A DNA stretch of 64,000 bases from Pseudobacter ginsenosidimutans. Its GTDB lineage: Bacteria; Bacteroidota; Bacteroidia; Chitinophagales; Chitinophagaceae. Shown here one piece after another: positions 37,523-46,403 of this stretch (positions are counted from its first letter, which is position 1; each line of letters begins with the position of its first letter). The stretch spans positions 2,108,001 through 2,172,000 of the forward strand of contig NZ_CP042431.1 of NCBI RefSeq assembly GCF_007970185.1. Direction: 5' to 3'. A model generated the notes under the pieces. That model did no database searches and was not told the DNA's origin. It was given only the letters and a program-made list of their open reading frames with translations. The translations under genes were made by a program, and so were the position numbers.

Positions 37523-37538
37523 TTTGACAATTGTCAAA
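37523..37538. promoter_or_regulatory. 16-bp perfect palindrome
   Basis: TTTGACAATTGTCAAA is fully self-complementary. A TAGATTTT element (37556-37563), close to TAnnTTTG, lies about 22 bp after the TTG in its right half, so the palindrome would overlap a -33 region. It could be the operator of a dimeric regulator for the transcript that ends at 37880. Confidence 0.35.
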
Positions 37539-37689
37539 AGAAGGGGCGGCAGAAATAGATTTTAATACTTAATGTCCGCAGGATTAATTGCCTGGAACGT
37601 TCAGGGGCATTTTTTAAGCTGTTTTGGCGAAATGCCACGAATTCCACCTTGCTGTTTTCCTTCGCCAATAATGCCTCAATTTCGTTTTA

Positions 37690-37886
37690 CGGGCGGTAGA
37701 ACAAATATCCTCCAATCGCTTTCGTTCATAAAAATGCACAGTTACAATTCTTCCTGGCACAGTTGCTAGTTTCTTATTGTTCTACCGATGGGAGGGGTAT
37801 ATCTTTACTCCCGTACATATACTTTGTACAGGGCTGGTTCATTGTATATAATACATCCGGGCAACTTTAGGGTTGCCCGGTTTATT
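37690..37886 (+). ncRNA. Candidate structured non-coding RNA
   Basis: GGTAGAACAA (37695-37704) pairs with TTGTTCTACC (37777-37786) to close an 81-base helical domain. A GGGAG/CTCCC hairpin (about 37790-37812) and a GTAC/GTAC pair follow, then the terminator 37857-37880 with a U-rich tail. The start is unknown; a promoter near 37556 would give about 310 nt. It does not show the signatures of tmRNA, RNase P RNA or SRP RNA. Not a known family to me. Confidence 0.35.
37857..37886 (+). terminator. Strong intrinsic terminator in the gene-free region
   Basis: CCGGGCAAC (37857-37865) pairs with GTTGCCCGG (37872-37880) and is followed by TTTATTTTAT. No coding gene lies directly upstream on the plus strand, which supports an RNA gene. 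Confidence 0.8.
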
Positions 37887-38542
37887 TTATGTTCCTTCCT
37901 GCCGGAATATTTATGGGATTATTTCTTTCACTGGATTTTACCCGGTTCCTGCTCTGCCGCGTTCATTCATTGCCACTGTAGCCGGCAGGCGGCCGATCGG
38001 TTTGGTTTCGCCAGCAGAACAGGTAAATGGATCAGGCATTGATGGTCTCAAAGGCTATCGCTTCAATCAGCAATAAGGAGCGATCCCGGTACCGGTCAGG
38101 TGATCAATAACGTTAGTGATGCATACATGCATAGCGTTGACGGTATTCACATTACCCGGACAACTATGCGAAAATCAATTGATCAGTCAAAGAGAGTAGA
38201 AGTCATCTTACGCTGGTTATGTTTTGAAGATGATACTGGATAACTGACTCCGGGCAATTACTCATGGAAGAGTTTTGTGGTGCTGTTTGTTTTGAGATGG
38301 TTTCTTCTCAGAATTTCCCGGTATAGTTCCAGCTTCTATCAGTAAATATGTTCAAACAGCAACTGTTTACATTATGGGATATTAAGATTCGCCTGATGAG
38401 TGCGTGGCGATCTTGCTGCATTGCCGCAGAAACAATGCTGTTGAGCTGCTGATTTACCCGAATGATCATTGCTCTTCTCCTGAGCATCCTCCAGTGAAGA
38501 AGATCCCATCTTTTCTTACGAAGAGAATCACGATAAAAGAAA

Positions 38543-38568
38543 AACGGCGCAGAATTTTCTGCGCCGTT
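38543..38568 (-). terminator. Terminator of the RNase G gene
   Basis: AACGGCGCAGAA (38543-38554) pairs with TTCTGCGCCGTT (38557-38568). The plus-strand A-run before it gives a U tract on the minus strand. It lies 5 bp after the rng stop. Confidence 0.82.
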
Positions 38569-38573
38569 CATTT

Positions 38574-40127
38574 TTATAATTTGATCTCTTCGTCGTGTTT
38601 ATCAAAGAAGTGGAATTCCGTGAGATGGTAGTTTGTGTTTTCTCTCATTTTTACTTTACGGCCATATTTGAACCGCCATTTCCACTGACGTGAACTGAAC
38701 CATTTGCCTTTGGTGAGATAGGCGTACATGATCGGGTGTACAACCAGAGCAAGATCTTTGTGCTGGTGGGTGATGAGATAAGAAAGATTCTTTTCAATTT
38801 CATCTTCCAGCAATAAGGTAGACGAGATCTTACCGGTTCCCGCGCAGGTGGGACAAACTTCTTGTGTATTGATATTCACTTCCGGCTTCATTCTTTGCCG
38901 GGTGATCTGCATGATACCGAATTTGGAGATCGGCAGCACAGCATGTTTTGCTCTGTCGGCTTTCATGAACTCTTCCATCGCATCAAGGAGCTTGCGTTTG
39001 TTCTCGGGGAGTTTCATGTCTATGAAATCCACTACGATGATACCACCGAGGTCGCGCAAACGAAGTTGTCTTGCGATCTCAGCTGCAGCTTCGAGATTTG
39101 TTTCCAGTGCGTTCAATTCCTGGTTATTGCCAACAGATTTGTAGCCGCTGTTCACGTCAATTACGTGGAGGGCTTCTGTGTGCTCGATGATCAGGTAGGC
39201 GCCACTGGGGAGGTTCACTGTTTTACCGAAGGCGGCTTTCACCTGTTTGGTGATACCGAACTGGTCGAAGATGGGCAGGCCATTATTATAGTAGGTAACG
39301 ATCTCAGATTTTTCAGGAGCGATACGCTGGATATAGTTCCTGGTATCGTTGAAAAGGTTTCTGTCGTTCACTACTATCCGGTTGAAATCTTCGTTGAGCA
39401 GATCGCGAAGGATGCTGGTTGTTTTGGTCTGTTCACTCAGGATTTTGGCGGGAGCTACGGCGCCTTTGAGGTTGTGCTGGATGGTTTTCCAGGTTTCAAC
39501 CAGCATGGAGAGGTCTTCATGCAGTTCTGCCGTATTCTTACCTTCAGCAGCAGTACGAACGATAACGCCGAAATTTTTTGGTTTGATCGCTTCCACGATC
39601 TTCTGCAGGCGTTTGCGTTCATCCGCGGAATGGATCTTCCGGGATACCGCTACAATGTCGTTAAATGGAGTGATGACTACAAAACGTCCGGGGAGGGAGA
39701 TCTCGCAACTCAGACGTGGTCCTTTGGCCGCAATGGGTTCTTTGAGGATCTGAACCAGAATGTTCGGCTTACCGCTGAGCACTTCATTGATCTTACCGGT
39801 TTTGATGATCTCGGGTTCAACCACAAAGGTGCCGAAATCGAAACCTGGTTCGGAAGTATCGTTGATAGCCTGCTGGGTGAATTTCAACAATGAACGGGCA
39901 TAAGGGCTGAGGTCTGTATAATGCAGGAATGCATCTTTTTCAAACCCCACATCCACAAAGGCCGCATTCAATCCGGGGATGAGTTTCTTCACTTTCCCCA
40001 GATAGAGATCACCTACAGCAAAACTGCCATCCGCTTTTTCGTGATGAAGTTCTACCAGCTTCTTGTCCTCTAATAGGGCTATTTCTACCCCCTGAGGCGC
40101 AGCATTAATTATTAATTCCTTATTCAA
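38574..40127 (-). CDS. rng: Ribonuclease G/E family protein
   Basis: 517 residues, RNase G size. The S1 domain is at about 35-125 (VGDLYLGKVKKLIPGLNAAFVDVG). The RNase E/G catalytic core has the metal-binding Asp in GGIIVVDFIDM, and the zinc-link Cys pair is in VCPTCAGTGK. It lacks the long scaffold tail of RNase E. It should process 16S rRNA and decay mRNA in the cytosol. It follows the small mS38-like gene, which ends at a terminator, so rng probably has its own promoter. Confidence 0.94.
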   Translation of the reverse strand: MNKELIINAAPQGVEIALLEDKKLVELHHEKADGSFAVGDLYLGKVKKLIPGLNAAFVDVGFEKDAFLHYTDLSPYARSLLKFTQQAINDTSEPGFDFGTFVVEPEIIKTGKINEVLSGKPNILVQILKEPIAAKGPRLSCEISLPGRFVVITPFNDIVAVSRKIHSADERKRLQKIVEAIKPKNFGVIVRTAAEGKNTAELHEDLSMLVETWKTIQHNLKGAVAPAKILSEQTKTTSILRDLLNEDFNRIVVNDRNLFNDTRNYIQRIAPEKSEIVTYYNNGLPIFDQFGITKQVKAAFGKTVNLPSGAYLIIEHTEALHVIDVNSGYKSVGNNQELNALETNLEAAAEIARQLRLRDLGGIIVVDFIDMKLPENKRKLLDAMEEFMKADRAKHAVLPISKFGIMQITRQRMKPEVNINTQEVCPTCAGTGKISSTLLLEDEIEKNLSYLITHQHKDLALVVHPIMYAYLTKGKWFSSRQWKWRFKYGRKVKMRENTNYHLTEFHFFDKHDEEIKL

Positions 40128-40267
40128 GCGTAAACTTTTACCGTCTTACCAATCACCACTACAAGGAAGGTTGCTGAAGAGGTATTAATTGTCAGATATA
40201 TCTTATCAGGGCGGGGAAAACTTGAATAAATGACAAGTAATGAATTCAGCTAAAAGGAAGAAGGAAT

Positions 40268-40287
40268 GGGCCGGTGATCGCCGGCCC
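40268..40287 (-). terminator. Terminator of the mS38-like gene
   Basis: GGGCCGG (40268-40274) pairs with CCGGCCC (40281-40287). On the minus strand it is followed by a pyrimidine/U-rich stretch. It lies about 20 bp after the small gene's stop. Confidence 0.65.
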
Positions 40288-40307
40288 TGTGCAAAAAGAA
40301 AAAACTC

Positions 40308-40403
40308 TTAGCGATTTTTCTTCTTATGACGGTTCTTTCTCAGTCTTTTCTTACGCTTGTGCGTAGCGATCTTATGACGTTTTCTCTTTTTTCCACAAGG
40401 CAT
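40308..40403 (-). CDS. Tiny basic AURKAIP1/COX24-domain (mS38-like) ribosomal protein
   Basis: 31 residues from ATG 40403. The sequence starts MPCGKKRKRHKIATHKRKKR and then has more Arg, Lys and His; more than half of the residues are basic. It matches the short AURKAIP1/COX24-domain proteins annotated in Bacteroidota, homologous to mitochondrial ribosomal protein mS38. It very likely binds rRNA. It is often missed because of its size. It lies after the TPR gene on the same strand, with 41 bp between. Confidence 0.85.
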   Translation of the reverse strand: MPCGKKRKRHKIATHKRKKRLRKNRHKKKNR

Positions 40404-40444
40404 ATAACACCAATGAATTAAAGTTAACAAATGATTTTTCTATC

Positions 40445-41289
40445 CTATTGTTTCAGCGCTTTTATACGCTGGTCAATATCTGCAATGATCTCGGGGTTAC
40501 CGAGTTTTTTCTTTGCGGCTTCATACCAGTGAATGGCTTCGGACTTATTGCCTCTGCCTTCGTGGATATCTGCCAGCATCAGTACAGCTTCCAGGTTGTT
40601 GGGTTCTTTGGTGGCCACTTTGGTGAGCCTTTCGATGGCTTTATCCATCTGACCGGACATCAAAGCGCCCTGACCTAACATGAACTGTGCGTACATATTG
40701 GTGGAATCTCTCTCCGCCACTTCACGGATCTTCAGGATTCCTTCCATTGGATTGCTGCTGATATTACCGAAAAGGTAACAACTTCCCAGGCCGATTTTCA
40801 ACGAATCATTATTGGGATCCAGCTCTAATCCTTTCTCAAACAACTCTTTAGCCTGTGTGGCCATCCAATTTCTCAGGGAAGGGTCAGGTTGACGACGAAC
40901 CCCGTCCAAAAAGAATTGGGCAGCAAAGGTGAGGTTTTTTTGAGAATTTTCCAATTTAGCTGCTTCTGCAGTGTAATATGCATAAGGAAGCAGGGCATGG
41001 GCGGAGTCTCTCCAGAACCCAGCCATCTGCTTAAACATTTGAATCTGCTGTTCCTTCACGTCGCCGCGCACAACGGATGCTTCCAGCCGGGTGATGTACT
41101 CCTGCTGGGAAACAGACAGTTTTTGTTTGGATGCCGAAAGAATAGCTTTAATGTCGATCGCGGTAGAGTCCTGATGGGTAGCGGCGGCAACAGGTCCGGC
41201 CTTTTGAGTTGGAACTGTTCTGCCAAAAAATAAATCAGGCAGAGGAGGGCCACTCCGCCACCTACGACGATGATCTGCTGCTTTTTCAC
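40445..41289 (-). pseudogene. TPR protein with N-terminal membrane anchor, interrupted by one frameshift
   Basis: Two frames make one protein. The first (GTG 41289) begins MKKQQIIVVGG then a TM helix ending LLCLIYF. The second (about 41226 to 40445) gives FGRTVPTQKAGPV, then TPR-like helices (AKELFEKGLELDPNNDSLKIG, AIERLTKVATKEPNNLEAV). Frames switch at a run of six A (41225-41230, T on the coding strand); one more base would join them into 281 residues. The total, 845 bp, is one short of a multiple of three. So this is a one-base deletion, probably a sequencing error, or a real frameshift. The order HU-TPR-mS38-rng supports an intact gene in life. Confidence 0.82.
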
Positions 41290-41313
41290 GTCAGAATAAT
41301 TTAGGCAGCAAAA

Positions 41314-41634
41314 TTACATCTCATCGTCGGGGTTTGGTTGATCTTCTTTGATAGATTGTAACTTTTTAACTTCTGCAACAAATTCTTTTGCAGGTTTGAA
41401 TGCGGGAATGTAATGTTCTGGGATGTGAACCGCAATATTCTTTTTAATGTTGCGGCCGATCTTGGCGGCTCTTTTCTTGGTGATGAAGCTACCAAAACCA
41501 CGGATGTAGATGTTCTCCCCCTGGGACAAGGTGTCTTTCACTTCCTTGAACATGGTTTCCAGCGTAACCAGAACATCAACCTTCGGAATACCTGTTTTTT
41601 CAGATATTTGGTTAACGAGGTCTGCCTTTCTCAT
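41314..41634 (-). CDS. HU/IHF-family DNA-binding protein
   Basis: 106 residues. The HU fold shows MRKADLVNQISEKTGIPKVDV, then GENIYIRGFGSFITKKRAAKIGRN (the beta-arm start), then a Pro-containing arm region (VHIPEHYIPAFKPAKEF). The C-terminal DDEM tail is acidic. It bends and compacts DNA as a dimer. It is the first gene of the minus-strand run with the TPR gene 24 bp downstream. A 302-bp gap separates it from mutY on the other strand. Confidence 0.93.
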   Translation of the reverse strand: MRKADLVNQISEKTGIPKVDVLVTLETMFKEVKDTLSQGENIYIRGFGSFITKKRAAKIGRNIKKNIAVHIPEHYIPAFKPAKEFVAEVKKLQSIKEDQPNPDDEM

Positions 41635-41936
41635 GTCGTTTGAGTTTTAAACAGTTTAAAAATTTTTTTATAGGCTATTGATCGCCCACAGGGGCAATCC
41701 GCACAAAATCAATTCTTTACCCAAATTAAAAGTTAATTCGCACATTTGCAAGAAAAGTCTAAATTATTGATTATGAATTTTCAACATGCCAGGTGCGAAA
41801 AAGTTTATAGAAACACTCATTTTCAATAAGTTATTTGTCATAACTTGTGCCAACCGCAACTTTCCCTTTTGCCGGCAGAAGTTCAAAACGGGAATGGCGG
41901 GACAGCAGAAACCACAAAAAAGAAACCTGTTTTCGG
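41635..41936. other. Divergent promoter region between the HU gene and mutY
   Basis: About 300 AT-rich bases. No gene. It holds the promoters of both flanking genes, TTTAAA-rich stretches near the HU start, and the inverted repeat at 41827-41845. Confidence 0.5.
41827..41845. promoter_or_regulatory. 7-bp inverted repeat upstream of mutY
   Basis: AAGTTAT (41827-41833) and ATAACTT (41839-41845) around TTGTC form a 19-bp dyad, about 90 bp before the chosen mutY start. Possible operator; no T-run. Confidence 0.28.
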
Positions 41937-43007
41937 ATGAAACCTGATTTTACCCGGAAATTATTGCAGTGGAACAAAGATTCCAATACAAGGTCCATGC
42001 CCTGGAAAGGAGAGAAGAACCCTTACAGGATCTGGCTTAGTGAGATCATTCTCCAGCAAACCCGCGTGGAGCAAGGATTAGCGTATTATCAGAAATTCAT
42101 CGAAACATTCCCAACCATTCAACACCTGGCAGATGCACCCGAAAAGGAAGTGTTCAAATGCTGGGAAGGACTTGGTTATTACACACGCTGCAAGAACCTC
42201 ATCGCTACTGCAAAAAAAGTTGCCTACGAACTGAATGGTGTATTTCCTTCCACGTATGAATCCATCAAAGAACTCAAAGGGATCGGCCCATACACTGCAG
42301 CTGCTATCGCATCCTTTGCATTCAATGAGCCCAAAGCCGTGGTGGACGGCAATGTGCAACGGGTATTGAGCCGTTACTTCGGCATCTCTACTCCCATCGA
42401 TACCACTACCGGAAAAAAATTATACCAGGAACTTGCCCAGGCTCTCATAGACACAGACCAGCCTGCTGCATACAACCAGGCCATCATGGATTTTGGCGCT
42501 GTGATCTGTAAACCTCAGTCACCCTTATGCGCAATCTGTGTCCAGAACCAAGATTGCGAAGCATTCAAACATGATCTCGTAAAGCAATTACCGGTGAAAG
42601 AAAAAACACTGGTGAAGAGTACGAGATGGTTGTATTATTTTATTATCGTATCTGATGATGAGGTTTATATCCGTCAGAGAAAAGGTAAAGACATATGGGA
42701 AAACCTGCATGAGTTTGTACTCTATGAGGCTGAAGGTCCCGTGCATACTGCATTTCAGGAGCTTCCCTTCCTGAATGGATTTCTTGGTGATATACCTTTT
42801 TCCATCTGGCATATCAGCAAAATGTTCAAACAGCAGTTGACACATCAAACCATTAATGGACAGTTTATTACTGTAGATATAAGCAAACCCCTTCCCACCG
42901 GATCAGGATATTTTCAGGTTTCGAAAGCTCAATTGTCAGACTATCCATTCCCGCGATTCATCAATATGTTCCTGGAAGAAACCGCCTCCCCGGCACGATT
43001 ATTTTAG
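41937..43007 (+). CDS. mutY: A/G-specific adenine DNA glycosylase
   Basis: 356 residues from ATG 41937. An in-frame ATG at 41847 would add 30 residues unlike the family, so I reject it. The N-terminal catalytic Glu is in LSEIILQQTRVEQGL, the HhH in LKGIGPYTAAAIASFA, and the Asp in VVDGNVQRVLSRY. The 4Fe-4S ligands fit C-x6-C-x2-C-x5-C (CKPQSPLCAICVQNQDC). The C-terminal NUDIX-like domain recognises 8-oxoG. It removes A opposite 8-oxoG. The order mutY-ssb-gldE-gldD is common in Bacteroidota. Confidence 0.95.
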   Translation: MKPDFTRKLLQWNKDSNTRSMPWKGEKNPYRIWLSEIILQQTRVEQGLAYYQKFIETFPTIQHLADAPEKEVFKCWEGLGYYTRCKNLIATAKKVAYELNGVFPSTYESIKELKGIGPYTAAAIASFAFNEPKAVVDGNVQRVLSRYFGISTPIDTTTGKKLYQELAQALIDTDQPAAYNQAIMDFGAVICKPQSPLCAICVQNQDCEAFKHDLVKQLPVKEKTLVKSTRWLYYFIIVSDDEVYIRQRKGKDIWENLHEFVLYEAEGPVHTAFQELPFLNGFLGDIPFSIWHISKMFKQQLTHQTINGQFITVDISKPLPTGSGYFQVSKAQLSDYPFPRFINMFLEETASPARLF

Positions 43008-43144
43008 GCATGTGAAAGTTGGTTTAAAACCATCCATGGATACCTGTAGAACGGCCAAATAATTGTGATAATATCTCTGAAAAAAATTAACTTTAAAAGC
43101 AATTAAAACCGACAGGCGATTCATTAACATTCAAACTTACCATT

Positions 43145-43615
43145 ATGCGCGGTGTAAACAGGGTTATGTTAATTGGAAATTTAGGACGAGATCCGGATGT
43201 GCAATACCTGGAAGGTAATATCGCAGTAGCCAAATTCCCGCTCGCCACTACCGAAACTTTTAAAGACAGGGCTGGTAAGCTCATCTCACAAACAGAATGG
43301 CATACAGTTGTGCTCTGGCGCGGCCTGGCCGAGCTGGCTCAAAAATACCTGCATAAAGGAAGTCTGGTTTATATTGAAGGTCGTTTGCGTACCCGTAGCT
43401 GGGAAGACAAAGAGGGTAACAAGAAATTCGCTACTGAAGTGGTGGGTGATAACCTGATCATGCTGGATAAACGCTCCGACTCCGGTGGCCAAAGCTCGCA
43501 TACTCCCCCCACGGTGAGAACGTGGAAGGGTTCGGTAATCACGATGTACCCCCGCCCATGCAGGAGCCCTCACCAGACCTGCCTTTCTAAGAAGCCCCTT
43601 TTCCGTTACAAGTAA
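43145..43615 (+). CDS. ssb: Single-stranded DNA-binding protein, C-terminus frameshifted
   Basis: As read: 156 residues. The OB-fold (1 to about 108) is normal: RGVNRVMLIGNLGRDP, TEWHTVVLWRGLAELA, LVYIEGRLRTRSW. After about residue 121 the sequence turns foreign (PPTVRTWKGSVITMY...). In the +1 frame, from a run of six C (43505-43510), the coding resumes as HGENVEGFGNHDVPPPM and ends at 43590 with the PDLPF tip that binds SSB partners. One extra C would restore 148 residues. SSB is essential and its acidic tip conserved, so I read this as a sequencing or assembly deletion in a homopolymer. Confidence 0.92.
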   Translation: MRGVNRVMLIGNLGRDPDVQYLEGNIAVAKFPLATTETFKDRAGKLISQTEWHTVVLWRGLAELAQKYLHKGSLVYIEGRLRTRSWEDKEGNKKFATEVVGDNLIMLDKRSDSGGQSSHTPPTVRTWKGSVITMYPRPCRSPHQTCLSKKPLFRYK

Positions 43616-43730
43616 TATCTTTACAACCCAAATCGATAATGGTCAGGCTAAAACCTTGTGCCATACACGAAAACAACCAGCAAAACCGTTGTTTTGTCTG
43701 GCAAGCTATTGATCACGCAAACCCTTTGAG

Positions 43731-45083
43731 TTGGACAACCTTTCTACGCTGCTTTTTACCGGAGTGAGCTTTCAGCCTTTATTACTGGCTGTAAATGCAC
43801 AATCCACCACTATTCTGGGCGCCGTAATCCTGATGTTGCTCCTTCTGAGCTTCTTCGTATCAGGAGCAAAGCTCGCATTCTTCTCACTCACCTTCCGTGA
43901 CGTGAACATGCTTAAAACAAAGCAGGATACAGGTTGGAAGAGGATCGCCACCCTCCTGGAAGAACCCAGGAAACTGCAGGCCTCCCTCACTGTTGCCAAT
44001 ACGCTGATCAATATCGCCATCATCATTCTCTCCAATTACCTCATAGACGAGATCCTGATTTTCGACGAAGCCCAGGAAGGATCAACAATGATGATATTGC
44101 TCCGCTATGCCATCAAAGTGCTGATCATCGCTTCACTTATCATCCTTTTCGGTGAAGTGCTTCCCAAGATCAGGGCCACTCAGAATAATCTCAGGTCTGC
44201 ATACGAAACCTCATTTCTTGTAGAAGTACTGTATTATGTATTCCGCAGGATCGGCGACTGGATGATTGGTCTCAGCGATTCCGTGGAAAAATTCTTCGGC
44301 GGCAGCACCGCCCGCGCCAGCATTCAGCTACAACTGGAAGCCGATATCAAAAAATCGGTAACACAGGAAGGCGAACAAAAGATCCTCGCAGGCATCTATA
44401 AATTCGCGGACATCACAGTGAAACAGGTGATGCGCACCAGGCTGGATGTGAGCGGCATCGAATACGGCATCAGCTTCGGTGAGCTTAAGAAAAGAGTGGA
44501 GGACCTGCATTATTCAAGGCTTCCCGTTTACAAGGGCAGCCTCGATGATATTGTGGGTATCGTACAAACGAAAGACATCGTTCCGCATTTGCTGGAGCCC
44601 GATACTTTCGACTGGCATACCATTCTTCGCACACCTTACTTCGTTCATGAACAGAAATATATCGAAGACCTGCTAGGTGAATTCCAGAAAAAACATATCC
44701 ATTTCGCAGTAGTGGTGGATGAGTTCGGAGGCACCAGCGGTATCATCACCCTCGAAGATATCATGGAAGAGATCGTTGGTGAGATCAAAGATGAGTTCGA
44801 TGAAGAAGAATCCACCAATAAAAAAATAGACGACCACACTTATATCTTCGAAGGCAGCACCATGATCCACGATGTTTGCAGCATCATGGGACTGGCCGCC
44901 GATACCTTCGACCAGGTGCGCGGTGAAAGCGATTCCCTCGCCGGCCTGGTGCTGGAGCTCGCCGGAGAGATCCCCAAAGTGAACGATACCATCAACGTGG
45001 GCGACTTCGATTTTGTGGTATTGGAAATAGAAAGAAACCGTATCAAAAAAGTGAAAGTAGTAGTGAACCCACATGCAATATGA
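43731..45083 (+). CDS. gldE: Gliding motility-associated protein GldE (CNNM/CorC type)
   Basis: 450 residues starting at TTG 43731. N-terminal CNNM/DUF21-type TM block (ILGAVILMLLLLSFFVSGAK, then NTLINIAIIILSNYLIDEIL), a CBS pair (SRLPVYKGSLDDIVGIVQTKD and VVVDEFGGTSGIITLEDIM), then the transporter-associated domain (LAGEIPKVNDTINVGDFDF). In Flavobacterium johnsoniae GldE works with GldD in gliding. Its stop overlaps gldD by ATGA. Upstream ssb and mutY complete the usual order. Confidence 0.92.
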   Translation: MDNLSTLLFTGVSFQPLLLAVNAQSTTILGAVILMLLLLSFFVSGAKLAFFSLTFRDVNMLKTKQDTGWKRIATLLEEPRKLQASLTVANTLINIAIIILSNYLIDEILIFDEAQEGSTMMILLRYAIKVLIIASLIILFGEVLPKIRATQNNLRSAYETSFLVEVLYYVFRRIGDWMIGLSDSVEKFFGGSTARASIQLQLEADIKKSVTQEGEQKILAGIYKFADITVKQVMRTRLDVSGIEYGISFGELKKRVEDLHYSRLPVYKGSLDDIVGIVQTKDIVPHLLEPDTFDWHTILRTPYFVHEQKYIEDLLGEFQKKHIHFAVVVDEFGGTSGIITLEDIMEEIVGEIKDEFDEEESTNKKIDDHTYIFEGSTMIHDVCSIMGLAADTFDQVRGESDSLAGLVLELAGEIPKVNDTINVGDFDFVVLEIERNRIKKVKVVVNPHAI

Positions 45084-45670
45084 AACCAGTAGCCCTCCTC
45101 AGCCTCATCGCCCTTTTTGTGATCAGCTGCAACAGTGAATTCACTCCCAAAAGAAGAGGGTATTACCGGATCGATTTTCCGAAACATGAATACCAGGTTT
45201 TCAATCAGCCAGGCTATCCCTATTCATTTGAGTATCCCGTTTATGCCACCGTGGTAAAGGATACCACCTTCTTTGATGCGAATCCCGAAAACCCTTACTG
45301 GGTCAATATCGAGATCCCACGCTTTAATGGAAAAGTGTACATCAGCTACAAGAATGTAAACAGCAGGGATGACTTCATGAAACTGGTGAACGACGCCTAC
45401 AAAATGACCTACAAACATTCCTCCAAAGCCACGGAAATAACGGATTCGGCTATGCGAACTCCCAATGGTGTTCACGGCATGTACTTCCAGGTGGGAGGGA
45501 ATGCCGCCACAGCCAAACAGTTCTTCCTTTCCGATACCACCAAACATTTCCTGCGCGGCGCCCTTTATTTTGACGCTACTCCCAATGAGGACTCCCTTTC
45601 TGTTGTGAATGATTTTTTGCAGGAAGATCTGAAGCATTTGATCAATACGCTGAAGTGGAACTTGCAATGA
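45080..45670 (+). CDS. gldD: Gliding motility lipoprotein GldD
   Basis: 196 residues. Type II signal peptide with lipobox VISC, Cys17. The start KRRGYYRIDFPKHEYQ and the middle NPYWVNIEIPRFNGKVYISYK are typical GldD features. The family is needed for gliding and type IX secretion in F. johnsoniae. Overlap with gldE by 4 bp shows coupled translation. No other gld genes are in the window. Confidence 0.92.
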   Translation: MKPVALLSLIALFVISCNSEFTPKRRGYYRIDFPKHEYQVFNQPGYPYSFEYPVYATVVKDTTFFDANPENPYWVNIEIPRFNGKVYISYKNVNSRDDFMKLVNDAYKMTYKHSSKATEITDSAMRTPNGVHGMYFQVGGNAATAKQFFLSDTTKHFLRGALYFDATPNEDSLSVVNDFLQEDLKHLINTLKWNLQ

Positions 45671-45797
45671 GTGCCCGGGAAGTAACAAGGGGCCAGTTGT
45701 TTGCCTTCTGCGGGTGACCTGTATTTGTTCACCTTCCGGTGAACACTCATAGTGCATCAGCAATTTCCCTTAAATTTGCTTCATAAAACTCAATAGC

Positions 45798-46391
45798 GTG
45801 ATAGCAGTAGACAATGTATTGATCAGTGACGATATTGCCAAAGAGCAATTTGTCTGCGATCTCTCCAAATGTAAGGGAGGTTGCTGTGAAGAAGGAGATG
45901 CCGGAGCGCCACTGGAGGAAGCCGAGCTGGACCTGATGGTGGAGCTCTATCCAAAGATCGTTTCTTACCTCACGCCTGAAGCTATCAAAGAAATCGAAAA
46001 GAAAGGTAAATACGTTTACCATAAAGAATTCGGATGGGTAACCCCCACCCTTGGAAACGACAATGAGATCTGCGTTTACGGTACCCGCGATGAACAGGGC
46101 ATCATCAAATGTGCATTCGAGCAAGCCTATTACGATGGTAAGATCGGATGGAAGAAACCGATCAGTTGTCATTTCTTCCCCATCATTCAGAAGAGTGGCC
46201 GTGATGGCGACTATGATCGCATGAATTACGAGCCACGCGAAGTACTCTGCAAACCTGCCTGCAGTTTCGGTAAGAAGCTGAAAGTGCCGGTTTACCAATT
46301 CCTGAAAGAACCCATCATCCGCAAATACGGAGAAGCATTTTACGAAGCACTGGAAAAAGTGGCGAAAGACAATTTCCCACCCAAAACATAA
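45798..46391 (+). CDS. DUF3109-family protein (YkgJ-like Cys-rich)
   Basis: 197 residues from GTG 45798. The family's Cys set is seen: FVCDLSKCKGGCCEEGD, CVYG, IKCAFEQAY, ISCHFFPI and CKPACSFG. Such Cys clusters in the YkgJ/DUF3109 group probably bind zinc or an Fe-S cluster; the function is unknown. The next gene, lutB, starts 12 bp after the stop, so they are probably cotranscribed. This pairing might link it to Fe-S or lactate metabolism, but that is only context. Confidence 0.86.
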   Translation: MIAVDNVLISDDIAKEQFVCDLSKCKGGCCEEGDAGAPLEEAELDLMVELYPKIVSYLTPEAIKEIEKKGKYVYHKEFGWVTPTLGNDNEICVYGTRDEQGIIKCAFEQAYYDGKIGWKKPISCHFFPIIQKSGRDGDYDRMNYEPREVLCKPACSFGKKLKVPVYQFLKEPIIRKYGEAFYEALEKVAKDNFPPKT

Positions 46392-46403
46392 AGCCTGGCA
46401 ACA

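Larger units (their letters stand above)
37332..38542. other. Long gene-free region with palindromes and hairpins
   Basis: About 1.2 kb without a credible gene: open frames here are short, overlap freely and show no domain or signal sequence. It holds several ordered structures: GTATCCC/GGGATAC hairpin (37422-37442), a 16-bp palindrome (37523-37538), a GGCATTT/AAATGCC pair near 37606-37637, a GGTAGAACAA/TTGTTCTACC long-range pair (37695-37786) and a strong terminator (37857-37880). After about 37900 I see nothing definite. Confidence 0.55.

Noticed and set aside
37572-38076. Short plus-strand frames in the gene-free region
   Set aside because: They overlap in different frames, have no domain, and the DNA shows RNA-like hairpins instead.
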